Assembly: GCA_027001105.1 (NCBI GenBank)
Contig: JALTMZ010000177.1
Location: 1,576-11,961 of the forward strand
DNA: 10,386 nucleotides
Direction: 5' to 3'
Source: Thermococcus sp.
Lineage (GTDB): Archaea > Methanobacteriota_B > Thermococci > Thermococcales > Thermococcaceae
Numbering within the stretch: the first letter of the stretch is position 1; the number at the start of each line of letters is the position of its first letter. The position numbers and the translations under genes are program-made. This document shows, piece after piece, positions 5,477-10,386 of this stretch. Under the pieces are notes generated by a model. The model searched no databases. It saw only the letters and a list, made by a program, of their open reading frames with translations, and was not told the origin of the DNA.

Positions 5477-6031
5477 TCACATTATCCCATGCATTATCTC
5501 CATTACAGCAAGCATGAATATAAAGATGCCTCCGTAGTACAGGAAGGTACTCAGCATAAAAAGAGCTGAAGCAAATGCTGCTGCCCCAGCAAAGAGGAAG
5601 AGCGCCGAGATTAAAAACACCCCCCTGTGCTCCCACCTGACAACTTCAACTACTTTTCCCATCCTCAGGGAAACAAGGGCAAAAGCCGTTAGCGTGCCGA
5701 TATGGAAATATGCCAAATTTTTAGTAAGTACAAACCCAAGCACACCAGCAGAGCCTCCAATTATCAGGGTATAAAAACTAACCCGTGAGTTTTTATTTAC
5801 AGCGATGAACCTCTCCACAACCCAGAGGAGAAGCAAAGCCCCTGCAAACTCAAAAATCGTTGAGTCCATGCCAAAAAGATAATCCAGAATAGGTTCTGAT
5901 AAGAAGAACGCCCCTATGGCAAGCGCAAGGAAAGATTTATACATTAGAGGGAACCTTTTGGAGAAATATAGGGAAATAACAGAGAACCCGATCACTATCT
6001 CAACTATCTCCCTTACTATGGGGCACATCAT
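5477..6031 (-). CDS. Polytopic membrane protein, unknown function (cassette gene 4)
   Basis: I do not recognise this family. A 184-residue integral membrane protein with about six or seven hydrophobic helices (roughly 9-23, 33-53, 59-77, 85-103, 108-124, 138-158, 160-182) and short charged loops (NKNSR, RWEHR). There is no signal peptide of the cleavable type and no soluble domain. Start: I chose the ATG at 6031, which shares a base with the stop of the upstream gene (TGATG) and lies five bases after a perfect AGGAGGTGG. An in-frame GTG at 6040 would add three residues but sits within that ribosome binding site. It is the last of four tightly packed genes headed by a KaiC-like ATPase and is probably co-translated with the other membrane protein, suggesting a hetero-oligomeric membrane component. 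Confidence 0.8.
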   Translation of the reverse strand: MMCPIVREIVEIVIGFSVISLYFSKRFPLMYKSFLALAIGAFFLSEPILDYLFGMDSTIFEFAGALLLLWVVERFIAVNKNSRVSFYTLIIGGSAGVLGFVLTKNLAYFHIGTLTAFALVSLRMGKVVEVVRWEHRGVFLISALFLFAGAAAFASALFMLSTFLYYGGIFIFMLAVMEIMHGIM

Positions 6032-6657
6032 CACAGCCACCTCCTGAGATGTTCATAGGTAATAACCGCCGAGAAGAACCACAGGAGGAGTGCTGTGAAG
6101 TATATGAGATATATCAGATAGTAGTTGCATGAGCCCACATATCTAACAGCTGGATGGCACAGCCATGCATATGCAACAAGAAGCCACAGAGATACATCAA
6201 GCAGGGCTCTCAGCAATGGATCAGCAAGCTTTATTGACTTCAAAGACTGAACCAGCAAAAGGAGAGAGAGGATGCCAGTCGTCTTGAGAACTACTATGCC
6301 GTGAAGTCCCATAAAGTGTCCGAGGGTACTTGAAAGAAGCACCAGCACAACCTGTGTTACGTTTATCTTAGAGAACTTTATAAGCCCATACCTGAACAGT
6401 GGATGTATTATCAAGAATGCCCCTATAATACCTGCAAAAATAGCAAACACGCTTTTTAGAGAATTTCCAGCAAAGCCCATCACAAGGGATGCCAGAACAA
6501 CAAGAAGGGAACCGATCATCTGAACAAAAACTATCCTTCTCCCCTTTTCCATGTACTGTCCGAGCATCTTGAATACCATTCCAGTGTAGAAAACGCTGAG
6601 TATCAATATCAGGCTTACCAAACCTCTAATTAGGATATGCTCATCCAAGAGGCTCAC
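6031..6657 (-). CDS. Polytopic membrane protein, unknown function (cassette gene 3)
   Basis: I do not recognise this family. About 208 residues with seven hydrophobic segments (roughly 9-30, 42-62, 67-88, 100-116, 119-138, 149-167, 177-200) and a short basic C-terminus (YEHLRRWL). Three possibly notable polar residues lie within the membrane region, H114 and H119 (GHFMGLHG) and C167-H168, which could bind a metal or haem, but this is speculation. Start is uncertain: the GTG at 6657 lacks a ribosome binding site, whereas an in-frame TTG at 6648 lies four bases after GGTGAG and would shorten the protein by three residues. Both overlap the end of the upstream KaiC-like gene. The stop overlaps the next membrane gene by one base. 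The general layout resembles its neighbour downstream (both about 190-210 residues and six to seven helices), so the two may be distant paralogues. Confidence 0.8.
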   Translation of the reverse strand: MSLLDEHILIRGLVSLILILSVFYTGMVFKMLGQYMEKGRRIVFVQMIGSLLVVLASLVMGFAGNSLKSVFAIFAGIIGAFLIIHPLFRYGLIKFSKINVTQVVLVLLSSTLGHFMGLHGIVVLKTTGILSLLLLVQSLKSIKLADPLLRALLDVSLWLLVAYAWLCHPAVRYVGSCNYYLIYLIYFTALLLWFFSAVITYEHLRRWL

Positions 6658-7243
6658 CTATGGTGACCTTTCCATTCCTGATTATAAGCTCATAAAACCC
6701 CGAAGAGCCCTTAGGTGATTTTTTAACGCGTATTCCCCGTATGACCCTAAACTTTTCAAGCTCTTCAGCAATTTCAATCACATGGGTCGATACATTTTCA
6801 AACATAGCTAACGTCCTCTCATCTACAAGCCTCTTGTCAAGTATTGCAATGAGCACAAGCTTGTTGTCGTGGGTTATTGAAGACACTTCAGAAAAGAACT
6901 TATAGACCGTTTCCTGAGGATGAAAAACAAGCAAAGGCTGGAGGAAGAAAAGTCCAACGAGGTAGCCGCTCAAAATCTGCCTCAGCTTATTGGTTATTTT
7001 GAAGAGCTCCTGGGGAGCGAAGTCTTCTCCAAAGACTATGTATTTCATATTTTTGAGCTCGGGGATCTTCTCAAGCTCCTCTTTGAGTCTTTTTGTCACA
7101 AATGCAATGCTTTTGTCACTGTTTTCTTTGAGTGCTTCTATCACTATCTCCTCCCCAAGGTTTCCGAGTGTCTCGATAAGCACAACACTTCCCTCAGGAA
7201 TTTCCCCAAGTAGTTCATCAAGCTTGGGGATGCCAAACTTCAT
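6641..7243 (-). CDS. KaiC/RadA-like protein lacking a P-loop (cassette gene 2)
   Basis: A 200-residue soluble protein. It begins FGIPKLDELLGEIPEGSVVLIE, the typical KaiC/RAD55 lead-in (S/TGxxxLDxxLxGGxPxGxxxLxxG), but the following loop is ETLGNLGEEIV (24-34) instead of GxxGxGKTT, so the Walker A lysine and threonine are gone. No Walker B aspartate is evident either; GLFFLQPLLVFHP (97-109) occupies the expected strand. The C-terminal part (ITHDNKLVLIAILDKR, then IRGIRVKKSPKGSSGFYELII) resembles the last strands of KaiC-like domains. It is therefore probably a non-catalytic relative, perhaps a binding partner of the intact KaiC-like ATPase encoded 11 bases upstream. Relation to the archaeal DUF835 group is possible. 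The reading frame is uninterrupted, so this is not a decaying pseudogene. Confidence 0.78.
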   Translation of the reverse strand: MKFGIPKLDELLGEIPEGSVVLIETLGNLGEEIVIEALKENSDKSIAFVTKRLKEELEKIPELKNMKYIVFGEDFAPQELFKITNKLRQILSGYLVGLFFLQPLLVFHPQETVYKFFSEVSSITHDNKLVLIAILDKRLVDERTLAMFENVSTHVIEIAEELEKFRVIRGIRVKKSPKGSSGFYELIIRNGKVTIGEPLG

Positions 7244-7254
7244 TCAAACCACTC

Positions 7255-7950
7255 TCACAGGATTGTTTCTTCGCTGTACACCTCAATCCCGTTGCCGGTT
7301 ATCTTGTAAGGTCTTATGGTTTCATCAAAGTTGCTTCCCCTGAACTTAACCACCTTAATGCCCCTGACAGTTTTTCCTCCAACTTCAAATGTCCTCAGCT
7401 CTATAACACCGCTGACAAGATAATCCTCAATTCCCATCTCATAAATCTCAGAGGTTATCAGCAGGGTTACGTTGTACTTAGCAATTTCCTTTAAAAATCC
7501 AAGAAAAGTCCTTCTATACTCAAGCTCATCTTTCATCGTCAGCTTAATCATCGTGATGGGATCAATAACAACTCTCGTGAATTCCTCCCCTTCAAGTCTT
7601 TCTTTTATGGCTCTTATAAGCTCATTAAAGCCTTTTGCAAATTCCTCATAGTGCATTCCCTCGAAGAAGCTCCTCTTCTCCTTCACAGGGGTGGCATCGA
7701 TGCCTACGAAGAGGGGATTGTCAACATCAAAGCCCATTTCTCTCATGTCCTCTTTCAAAATGTCAATCGGCTCTTCAAGAGTTATATAAAGGACCTTCTC
7801 CCCCCTCTTAACTCCCTCCATGAGGAAGTGAATACAGAGGGTTGTTTTTCCACTCCCGGGGCCGCCTTTAACAAGATAAGCCCTTCCAGGTATAAGCCCA
7901 CCATTAAGCATTTTATCAAGACCTTTCACTCCAGTAGAGATGCGAGTCAT
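7255..7950 (-). CDS. KaiC-like RecA-superfamily ATPase (cassette gene 1)
   Basis: A 231-residue single-domain KaiC/RAD55-family ATPase. Seen: lead-in STGVKGLDKMLNGGLIPG (5-22), Walker A GGPGSGKTT (29-37; K35, T36), tandem catalytic glutamates E59-E60 (YITLEEP), Walker B VVIDP (127-131; D130), LLITSE (163-168), and the C-terminal KaiC signature VVKFRGSNFDETIRPYKIT (200-218). All nucleotide-handling residues are present. Archaeal KaiC-like ATPases usually act as signalling or regulatory switches rather than clocks. Start: ATG nine bases after AGGAGGG, with a strong TATA element at 7988-7997. It heads a four-gene cassette with a P-loop-less relative and two membrane proteins, which points to membrane-linked signalling. 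Family is certain; partner and output are unknown. Confidence 0.92.
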   Translation of the reverse strand: MTRISTGVKGLDKMLNGGLIPGRAYLVKGGPGSGKTTLCIHFLMEGVKRGEKVLYITLEEPIDILKEDMREMGFDVDNPLFVGIDATPVKEKRSFFEGMHYEEFAKGFNELIRAIKERLEGEEFTRVVIDPITMIKLTMKDELEYRRTFLGFLKEIAKYNVTLLITSEIYEMGIEDYLVSGVIELRTFEVGGKTVRGIKVVKFRGSNFDETIRPYKITGNGIEVYSEETIL

Positions 7951-7987
7951 GTTATTCCCTCCTATCTACATCGGTTTTTCTTTTTGA

Positions 7988-7997
7988 CTTATATAAA
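7988..7997 (-). promoter_or_regulatory. Promoter of the KaiC-like cassette
   Basis: Minus-strand TTTATATAAG is a near-ideal archaeal TATA box, with an A-rich BRE-like ACATAAAG upstream. Transcription would start near 7967, giving a leader of about 17 bases that includes AGGAGGG. No comparable element precedes the other three cassette genes, which supports one transcript. Confidence 0.7.
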
Positions 7998-8106
7998 CTT
8001 TATGTGGCATAGAACGAAAAATTATTCTTTACGGTTGGGGATATTTTCAAAGGAATTGCGGGAGAAATAAAGCATTTTTGCTGGATATATAGTCCATAAC
8101 ATGCCA

Positions 8107-8131
8107 TAAAAGTGGAAACAACAAAACGGTT
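8107..8131 (-). terminator. Weak T-rich terminator candidate after the GNAT gene
   Basis: Read on the minus strand, the sequence just after the acetyltransferase stop includes GTTTTGTTGTTTCC, a loose T-rich tract that might end transcription. The rest of the 189-base gap up to the KaiC-like gene contains that gene's promoter and, otherwise, nothing I can assign; a 22-codon plus-strand frame there has no family features. Confidence 0.3.
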
Positions 8132-8139
8132 CTCAAACT

Positions 8140-8670
8140 TTAGGAGGCGGGCAATTTTAGAACTACGAAGTCTCTGTAGTCCATAACCTTAACAAAACCT
8201 TTCCTGAGGTAGTAAGAATATGCTTCCAGGTGCGGGAATGTAATGATATAAACATCTTTTCCAAGCTCCTTCAGCCTCTCAACAGCAAACTCCAAAAGCT
8301 TTGATCCATATCCTTTACCTTTATATTCCGGATCGACCATGAAGAACTCTATCAAGCCCGTTTTTTCGCTTTTTATATCATCGGGCACCCACCACACATT
8401 TTTACCTTTAAGGTTGTATACAAGTGCAACTGTGCCGACTATCTTTTCCCCTTCCTTGAGAATGTAAAGCTCATCGAACTCTTTTCCAAGTCTGAATTCA
8501 AGAAAAGGTTCATAAACCTTCTTAAAACCTTTAAAATCATCTGGACTCGGCTTTTTTTCTACCCACTCAAGTGCTGGATAAGCACCATTTGTTCCCTTAT
8601 ACACCCTAAAAACGAATTCTAAAAGCTTGTCCTTAAGCTTCATAGGATTTTGAATCTTCACAATCTTCAT
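8140..8670 (-). CDS. GNAT-family N-acetyltransferase
   Basis: A 176-residue protein with the acetyl-CoA-binding GNAT core in its C-terminal half. Seen: beta-strand 4 IEFFMVDPEYKGKGYG (107-122) with the pyrophosphate-binding motif K117-G-K-G-Y-G122, the following helix SKLLEFAVERLKELG (123-137), the beta-5 strand DVYIITF (139-145), and the alpha-4 pattern AYSYYLRKGFVKVMDYRDF (150-168). The N-terminal 60 residues are less typical and likely set substrate choice, which cannot be predicted. Start: ATG five bases after GGTGAGG, with promoter element TTTATTAG at 8705-8712 predicting a very short leader. It is divergent from the rubrerythrin-like gene, with only 55 bases between them, and shares a possible operator with it. 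Confidence 0.9.
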   Translation of the reverse strand: MKIVKIQNPMKLKDKLLEFVFRVYKGTNGAYPALEWVEKKPSPDDFKGFKKVYEPFLEFRLGKEFDELYILKEGEKIVGTVALVYNLKGKNVWWVPDDIKSEKTGLIEFFMVDPEYKGKGYGSKLLEFAVERLKELGKDVYIITFPHLEAYSYYLRKGFVKVMDYRDFVVLKLPAS

Positions 8671-8686
8671 TTTTCCTCACCAAAAC

Positions 8687-8718
8687 AATTAATAGCCCAA
8701 GACCCTAATAAATCTTGG
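8687..8718. promoter_or_regulatory. Divergent promoters with an inverted repeat, GNAT / rubrerythrin-like
   Basis: The 55-base spacer carries two overlapping, opposed TATA-like elements: AATTAATA (8687-8694, plus) for the rubrerythrin-like gene and TTTATTAG (8705-8712, minus) for the GNAT gene. CCAAGA (8697-8702) and TCTTGG (8713-8718) form a perfect 6+6 bp inverted repeat with a 10-base spacer. The repeat surrounds the minus TATA and reaches the predicted plus-strand start near 8716, so one bound protein could affect both genes. The regulator is unknown. Confidence 0.5.
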
Positions 8719-8725
8719 TGGTGTT

Positions 8726-9208
8726 ATGAAAATTAATGAGTTGCAGGCATTGGCATCTGCACTGGAAATTGAAAAGGCAGAGCTTAGATTTTACATCCAA
8801 ATGGCAACAAAAGCAAAAAATGAAAAAGCTAAGAACATGTTCCTTTTTCTGGCAAGGGAAGAGGCAGAGCATTGGGACTTATTTGAGGGCAATCTAATCC
8901 GGAAGGTTGCAGAAACAGGGAAAATACCTGTTGCCATAAGGGAAATTGTGGAAAAGCTGACTCCAGAGTATGAAGGGACATTGAGTGAGATTAAAGCAGT
9001 TGAGCTTGGAATGCAGCAGGAGAAGGCAACTTGGGAATTTTATGAAAAAGCAGCTGAAGAAGCTGAGGATAAGAAGGTAAGAGAGCTTTTCCGCAGATTG
9101 GCAAAAATAGAAGAGGCACACTATGAACTGCTCAAAGCCCAGTACGACTCGGTGATGAAAACCGGCATCTGGATGGACTACCAGGACTTCAGCCTTGAGG
9201 TGGATTAA
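8726..9208 (+). CDS. Rubrerythrin-like (erythrin-type) diiron protein
   Basis: A 160-residue four-helix-bundle protein of the rubrerythrin group, without the C-terminal rubredoxin domain (no cysteine at all). Seen: helix A LEIEKAELRFYIQMA (E16, E19), helix B with E46-x2-H49 (REEAEHWDLF), helix C VELGMQQEKATWEFYE (E93, E99), and helix D with E129-x2-H132 (KIEEAHYELL). The tandem Glu / ExxH arrangement is the classic diiron ligand set. Family members reduce hydrogen peroxide or store/oxidise iron; in anaerobic archaea they usually work with rubredoxin and superoxide reductase, neither of which is encoded here. Start: ATG after GGTGGTG. Its TAA overlaps the stop codon of the Fur-family gene on the other strand by four bases (TTAA, 9205-9208). 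G+C climbs through its 3' end. Confidence 0.88.
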   Translation: MKINELQALASALEIEKAELRFYIQMATKAKNEKAKNMFLFLAREEAEHWDLFEGNLIRKVAETGKIPVAIREIVEKLTPEYEGTLSEIKAVELGMQQEKATWEFYEKAAEEAEDKKVRELFRRLAKIEEAHYELLKAQYDSVMKTGIWMDYQDFSLEVD

Positions 9209-9582
9209 TCGAGGATAACGTTGACAAGCTTGACCCTTCTGCCCGTTTTCTCCCTTATCCTTTCGATTATCTCGGGGTCGTTGAAGTCGATGACCTTGCC
9301 CCCGCTTATCAGGTTGATATGCGGCTCCGTGTTGAGCTCAACCCTCGTTTCCCCGTCCAGGGAGAAGAGTTCGAGCAGGCCGAGCTCTTTCAAAGTCAGG
9401 ACGTTAGAATACAGGGTGGAGAAGCTCACGGTCGGAAATTCCTCCCTGATTTCATCGAGGATTTCTTTGAGAGACGGATGTTCGCTTCCTATTCTATCAA
9501 GTATCTCCACCACTTTGAGCCTCTGGGGGGTGAGCTTGTAACCTTTTTCTTTGAGCTTTTTAAGGGCATTTTTCTTCCACAT
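9205..9582 (-). CDS. Fur/PerR-family metal or peroxide-responsive repressor
   Basis: A 125-residue winged-helix regulator of the Fur superfamily. Seen: LKEKGYKLTPQRLKVVEIL (10-28), the recognition helix region FPTVSFSTLYSNVLTLKELG (49-68), and a short dimer/metal domain with H35, E82, E86 and H88 (ELNTEPHINLISGGKVIDF). The structural-zinc CxxC pairs of typical Fur/PerR are absent, and the usual HHHH stretch is reduced to one His, so metal binding must differ. Start: ATG at 9582. A TATA-like element at 9603-9611 predicts transcription starting at the ATG itself, and no ribosome binding site is seen, so the mRNA is probably leaderless. It is divergent from the DPSL gene, the arrangement expected if it represses that gene and itself. 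The regulated signal (iron, manganese, peroxide) is inferred. Confidence 0.9.
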   Translation of the reverse strand: MWKKNALKKLKEKGYKLTPQRLKVVEILDRIGSEHPSLKEILDEIREEFPTVSFSTLYSNVLTLKELGLLELFSLDGETRVELNTEPHINLISGGKVIDFNDPEIIERIREKTGRRVKLVNVILD

Positions 9583-9602
9583 GGTTCAGAGTATGCTACA
9601 GA

Positions 9603-9611
9603 GTTTATAAG
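9603..9611 (-). promoter_or_regulatory. Promoter of the Fur-family gene (leaderless)
   Basis: Minus-strand CTTATAAAC, whose centre (about 9607) is 25-26 bases from the ATG at 9582, the normal TATA-to-start distance. Transcription and translation would begin at about the same base, matching the absence of a ribosome binding site. Confidence 0.6.
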
Positions 9612-9618
9612 TTTTTCT

Positions 9619-9632
9619 AATTAAAACTAATT
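9619..9632. promoter_or_regulatory. Candidate Fur/PerR operator
   Basis: AATTA-AAAC-TAATT is a 5+5 bp inverted repeat with a 4-base spacer, placed between the minus TATA of the Fur-family gene and the plus TATA of the DPSL gene. AT-rich inverted repeats of this kind are typical Fur-family targets. A larger, looser symmetry (TTCTA at 9615-9619 and TAGAA at 9639-9643) surrounds it. The very low G+C here (12 of 60 bases in 9601-9660) makes chance repeats common, so this is tentative. Confidence 0.4.
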
Positions 9633-9646
9633 TCGAGATAGAAAGA

Positions 9647-9655
9647 TTTATTAAG
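9647..9655 (+). promoter_or_regulatory. Promoter of the DPSL gene
   Basis: TATA-like TTTATTAAG with an A-rich flank upstream. Transcription would start near 9677, leaving about ten leader bases close to the GGTGA ribosome binding site at 9676-9680, six bases before the ATG. Confidence 0.6.
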
Positions 9656-9686
9656 TAGAAATTCCAACAGTTTTCGGTGAAAACAT

Positions 9687-10238
9687 ATGTCTGAACACAA
9701 CCGAAGACTTGTTGAAAAAGCTGGAATAGACGTGGAAAAACTTTTGGATATGCTACTTAAAGCTGCAGCGGCTGAGTTTACGACCTATTACTACTACACG
9801 GTTCTGAGGAACCATGCGGCAGGTATGGAGGGCGAGACGATAAAGGAGATAGTCGAGGACGCCCGCCTTGAGGACAGGAACCACTTTGAGGCCCTCGTTC
9901 CGAGGATTTACGAGCTTGGCGGTGAGCTCCCGAGGGACATCGTTGACTTCTCCAAGATGGCCTGGTGCCGCGACGCTTACCTTCCGGAGGAGCCGACTGT
10001 TGAGAACATCCTTAAGGTCCTCCTTGAGGCAGAGCGCTGTGCGGTCGGTGTTTACACCGAGATATGCAAGTACACCTTTGGAAAAGACCCAAGGACGTAC
10101 GATCTGGCTTTAGCAATACTCCACGAGGAGATCGAGCACGAGGCCTGGTTTGAAGAGCTCCTTACCGGCAAGCCAAGCGGCCACTTCAGGAGAACCAAGC
10201 CTGGGGAGAGCCCGTTCGTCTCGAAGTTCCTGAGGTGA
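9687..10238 (+). CDS. DPS-like thioferritin (DPSL)
   Basis: A 183-residue protein closely resembling the Pyrococcus furiosus DPS-like protein (PF1193, as I recall). Seen: helix [20 protein letters not shown] (E30), helix [15 protein letters not shown] (E62, D63, H66), helix [17 protein letters not shown] (E114, E116), helix [16 protein letters not shown] (E148-x2-H151), and cysteines C94, C118 and C127, from which the cysteine pair typical of DPSL/thioferritins could come. Known of the family: twelve-subunit cages that oxidise and store iron, using peroxide, and protect DNA during oxidative stress. It is divergent from the Fur-family regulator and 42 bases upstream of an encapsulin-type gene on the same strand. 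The first ~95 bases of the gene are about 40% G+C, whereas the rest is about 55-60%, suggesting a recombination junction. Confidence 0.95.
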   Translation: MSEHNRRLVEKAGIDVEKLLDMLLKAAAAEFTTYYYYTVLRNHAAGMEGETIKEIVEDARLEDRNHFEALVPRIYELGGELPRDIVDFSKMAWCRDAYLPEEPTVENILKVLLEAERCAVGVYTEICKYTFGKDPRTYDLALAILHEEIEHEAWFEELLTGKPSGHFRRTKPGESPFVSKFLR

Positions 10239-10241
10239 AAG

Positions 10242-10252
10242 GGTTATTAACC
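10242..10252. promoter_or_regulatory. Palindrome between DPSL and encapsulin genes
   Basis: GGTTA-T-TAACC, 5+5 bp around one base, four bases after the DPSL stop. It contains GTT-N3-AAC, the first part of the motif reported for the Thermococcales redox regulator SurR (GTTn3AACn5GTT); the second GTT is absent (GAC is found). It may be an operator or just a chance palindrome. Confidence 0.3.
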
Positions 10253-10280
10253 TCCAGACGTATTATATGAGGGTGATACC

Positions 10281-10386
10281 ATGCTCGCTGAAAAGCCCTA
10301 CCTCCTCGGGAGGGAAAAGCCCCTCTCAAAGAGGGAAATAGCCCAGGCCCTCCGCTGGGCCATCGAGGCCGAGCTCGACGCCATAA
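10281..10386 (+). CDS. Ferritin-like-domain/encapsulin fusion, N-terminal fragment
   Basis: Partial: only 35 codons before the window ends. Seen: a short N-terminal arm (MLAEKPYLLGREKPLSKRE) then AQALRWAIEAELDAI (21-35), the first helix of an encapsulated-ferritin domain, with E29/E31 in metal-ligand positions. In P. furiosus the gene next to DPSL (PF1192) encodes a virus-like-particle/encapsulin protein in which such a ferritin-like domain is fused to an HK97-fold shell domain; the same neighbour order supports that identity here. Start: ATG three bases after GGGTGAT, a complete match to the 16S 3' end. No convincing promoter lies in the 42-base gap, so it is probably co-transcribed with DPSL. 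The shell domain is outside the window, so the fusion is inferred. Confidence 0.7.
   Translation, partial: MLAEKPYLLGREKPLSKREIAQALRWAIEAELDAI

Noticed and set aside
6990..7343. 117-codon plus-strand frame antisense to the P-loop-less KaiC-like gene
   Set aside because: Ser/Leu-rich shadow translation without start signals; the minus-strand frame fits the operon.
7651..8070. 139-codon plus-strand frame over the KaiC-like gene start and its promoter
   Set aside because: Most of it is antisense to a certain gene; the remaining tail in the spacer has no ribosome binding site or motif.
8090..8187. 11-base direct repeat TAGTCCATAAC at 8090-8100 and 8177-8187
   Set aside because: Only two copies, one inside the acetyltransferase coding sequence; no flanking structure of a mobile element. 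Probably chance.
9205..9208. Shared TTAA stop overlap of convergent genes as a possible regulatory junction
   Set aside because: Tail-to-tail overlap of a few bases is common in compact archaeal genomes; the palindromic TTAA simply serves both stop codons.
1..10386. CRISPR arrays, insertion sequences, integrase or attachment sites
   Set aside because: No regularly spaced repeats, transposase motifs or tRNA-flanked junctions were seen on either strand.

Overview
This window looks like chromosomal DNA of a hyperthermophilic euryarchaeon of the order Thermococcales (Thermococcus, Pyrococcus or Palaeococcus). The reasons are the L44e–S27e–aIF2α–Nop10–PAC2 gene order, proteins closely resembling the Thermococcales versions (endonuclease Q, the DPS-like thioferritin, the encapsulin start), GGTGA-type ribosome binding sites, TTTATA-like archaeal promoters, and Lys/Glu-rich compact proteins. 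Most of the window is moderately AT-rich. By hand count, G+C rises to about 50-60% in parts of the last 1.3 kb.

Region 1 (1-2958, all minus strand) is an information-processing operon read right to left: ribosomal proteins L44e and S27e, initiation factor aIF2α, the H/ACA RNP protein Nop10, a PAC2-family proteasome-chaperone-like protein, and the first 187 codons of the DNA-repair enzyme endonuclease Q. Upstream of L44e lies a GC-rich hairpin (2976-3040), placed so that it would form the 5' leader of the operon mRNA.

Region 2 (3074-4368, plus strand) holds two diverged ferritin-like/rubrerythrin-like four-helix proteins. Tail to tail with the second is a 59-codon winged-helix regulator (4369-4548, minus) with a palindrome at its promoter.

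Region 3 (4609-7997, minus) contains two units. A KaiC/RadA-like ATPase, a KaiC-like protein without a P-loop, and two polytopic membrane proteins are packed with short gaps or overlaps behind one good promoter; this is the best candidate here for an undescribed, probably signalling, system. Downstream is a LysO-type lysine exporter encoded as two overlapping genes, probably translated from a leaderless mRNA.

Region 4 (8140-10386) is an oxidative-stress and iron block: a GNAT acetyltransferase divergent from a rubrerythrin-like protein, a Fur/PerR-family regulator divergent from a DPS-like thioferritin (DPSL), and at the right edge the start of a ferritin-like-domain/encapsulin fusion. Together with region 2 the window carries five ferritin-like-fold proteins. 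The working model is that Fur/PerR senses metal or peroxide and controls DPSL and possibly the encapsulin for iron sequestration, while the rubrerythrin-like proteins remove peroxide. No tRNA, rRNA, CRISPR array, insertion sequence or integrase was seen, and no stretch over 300 bases lacks a gene.
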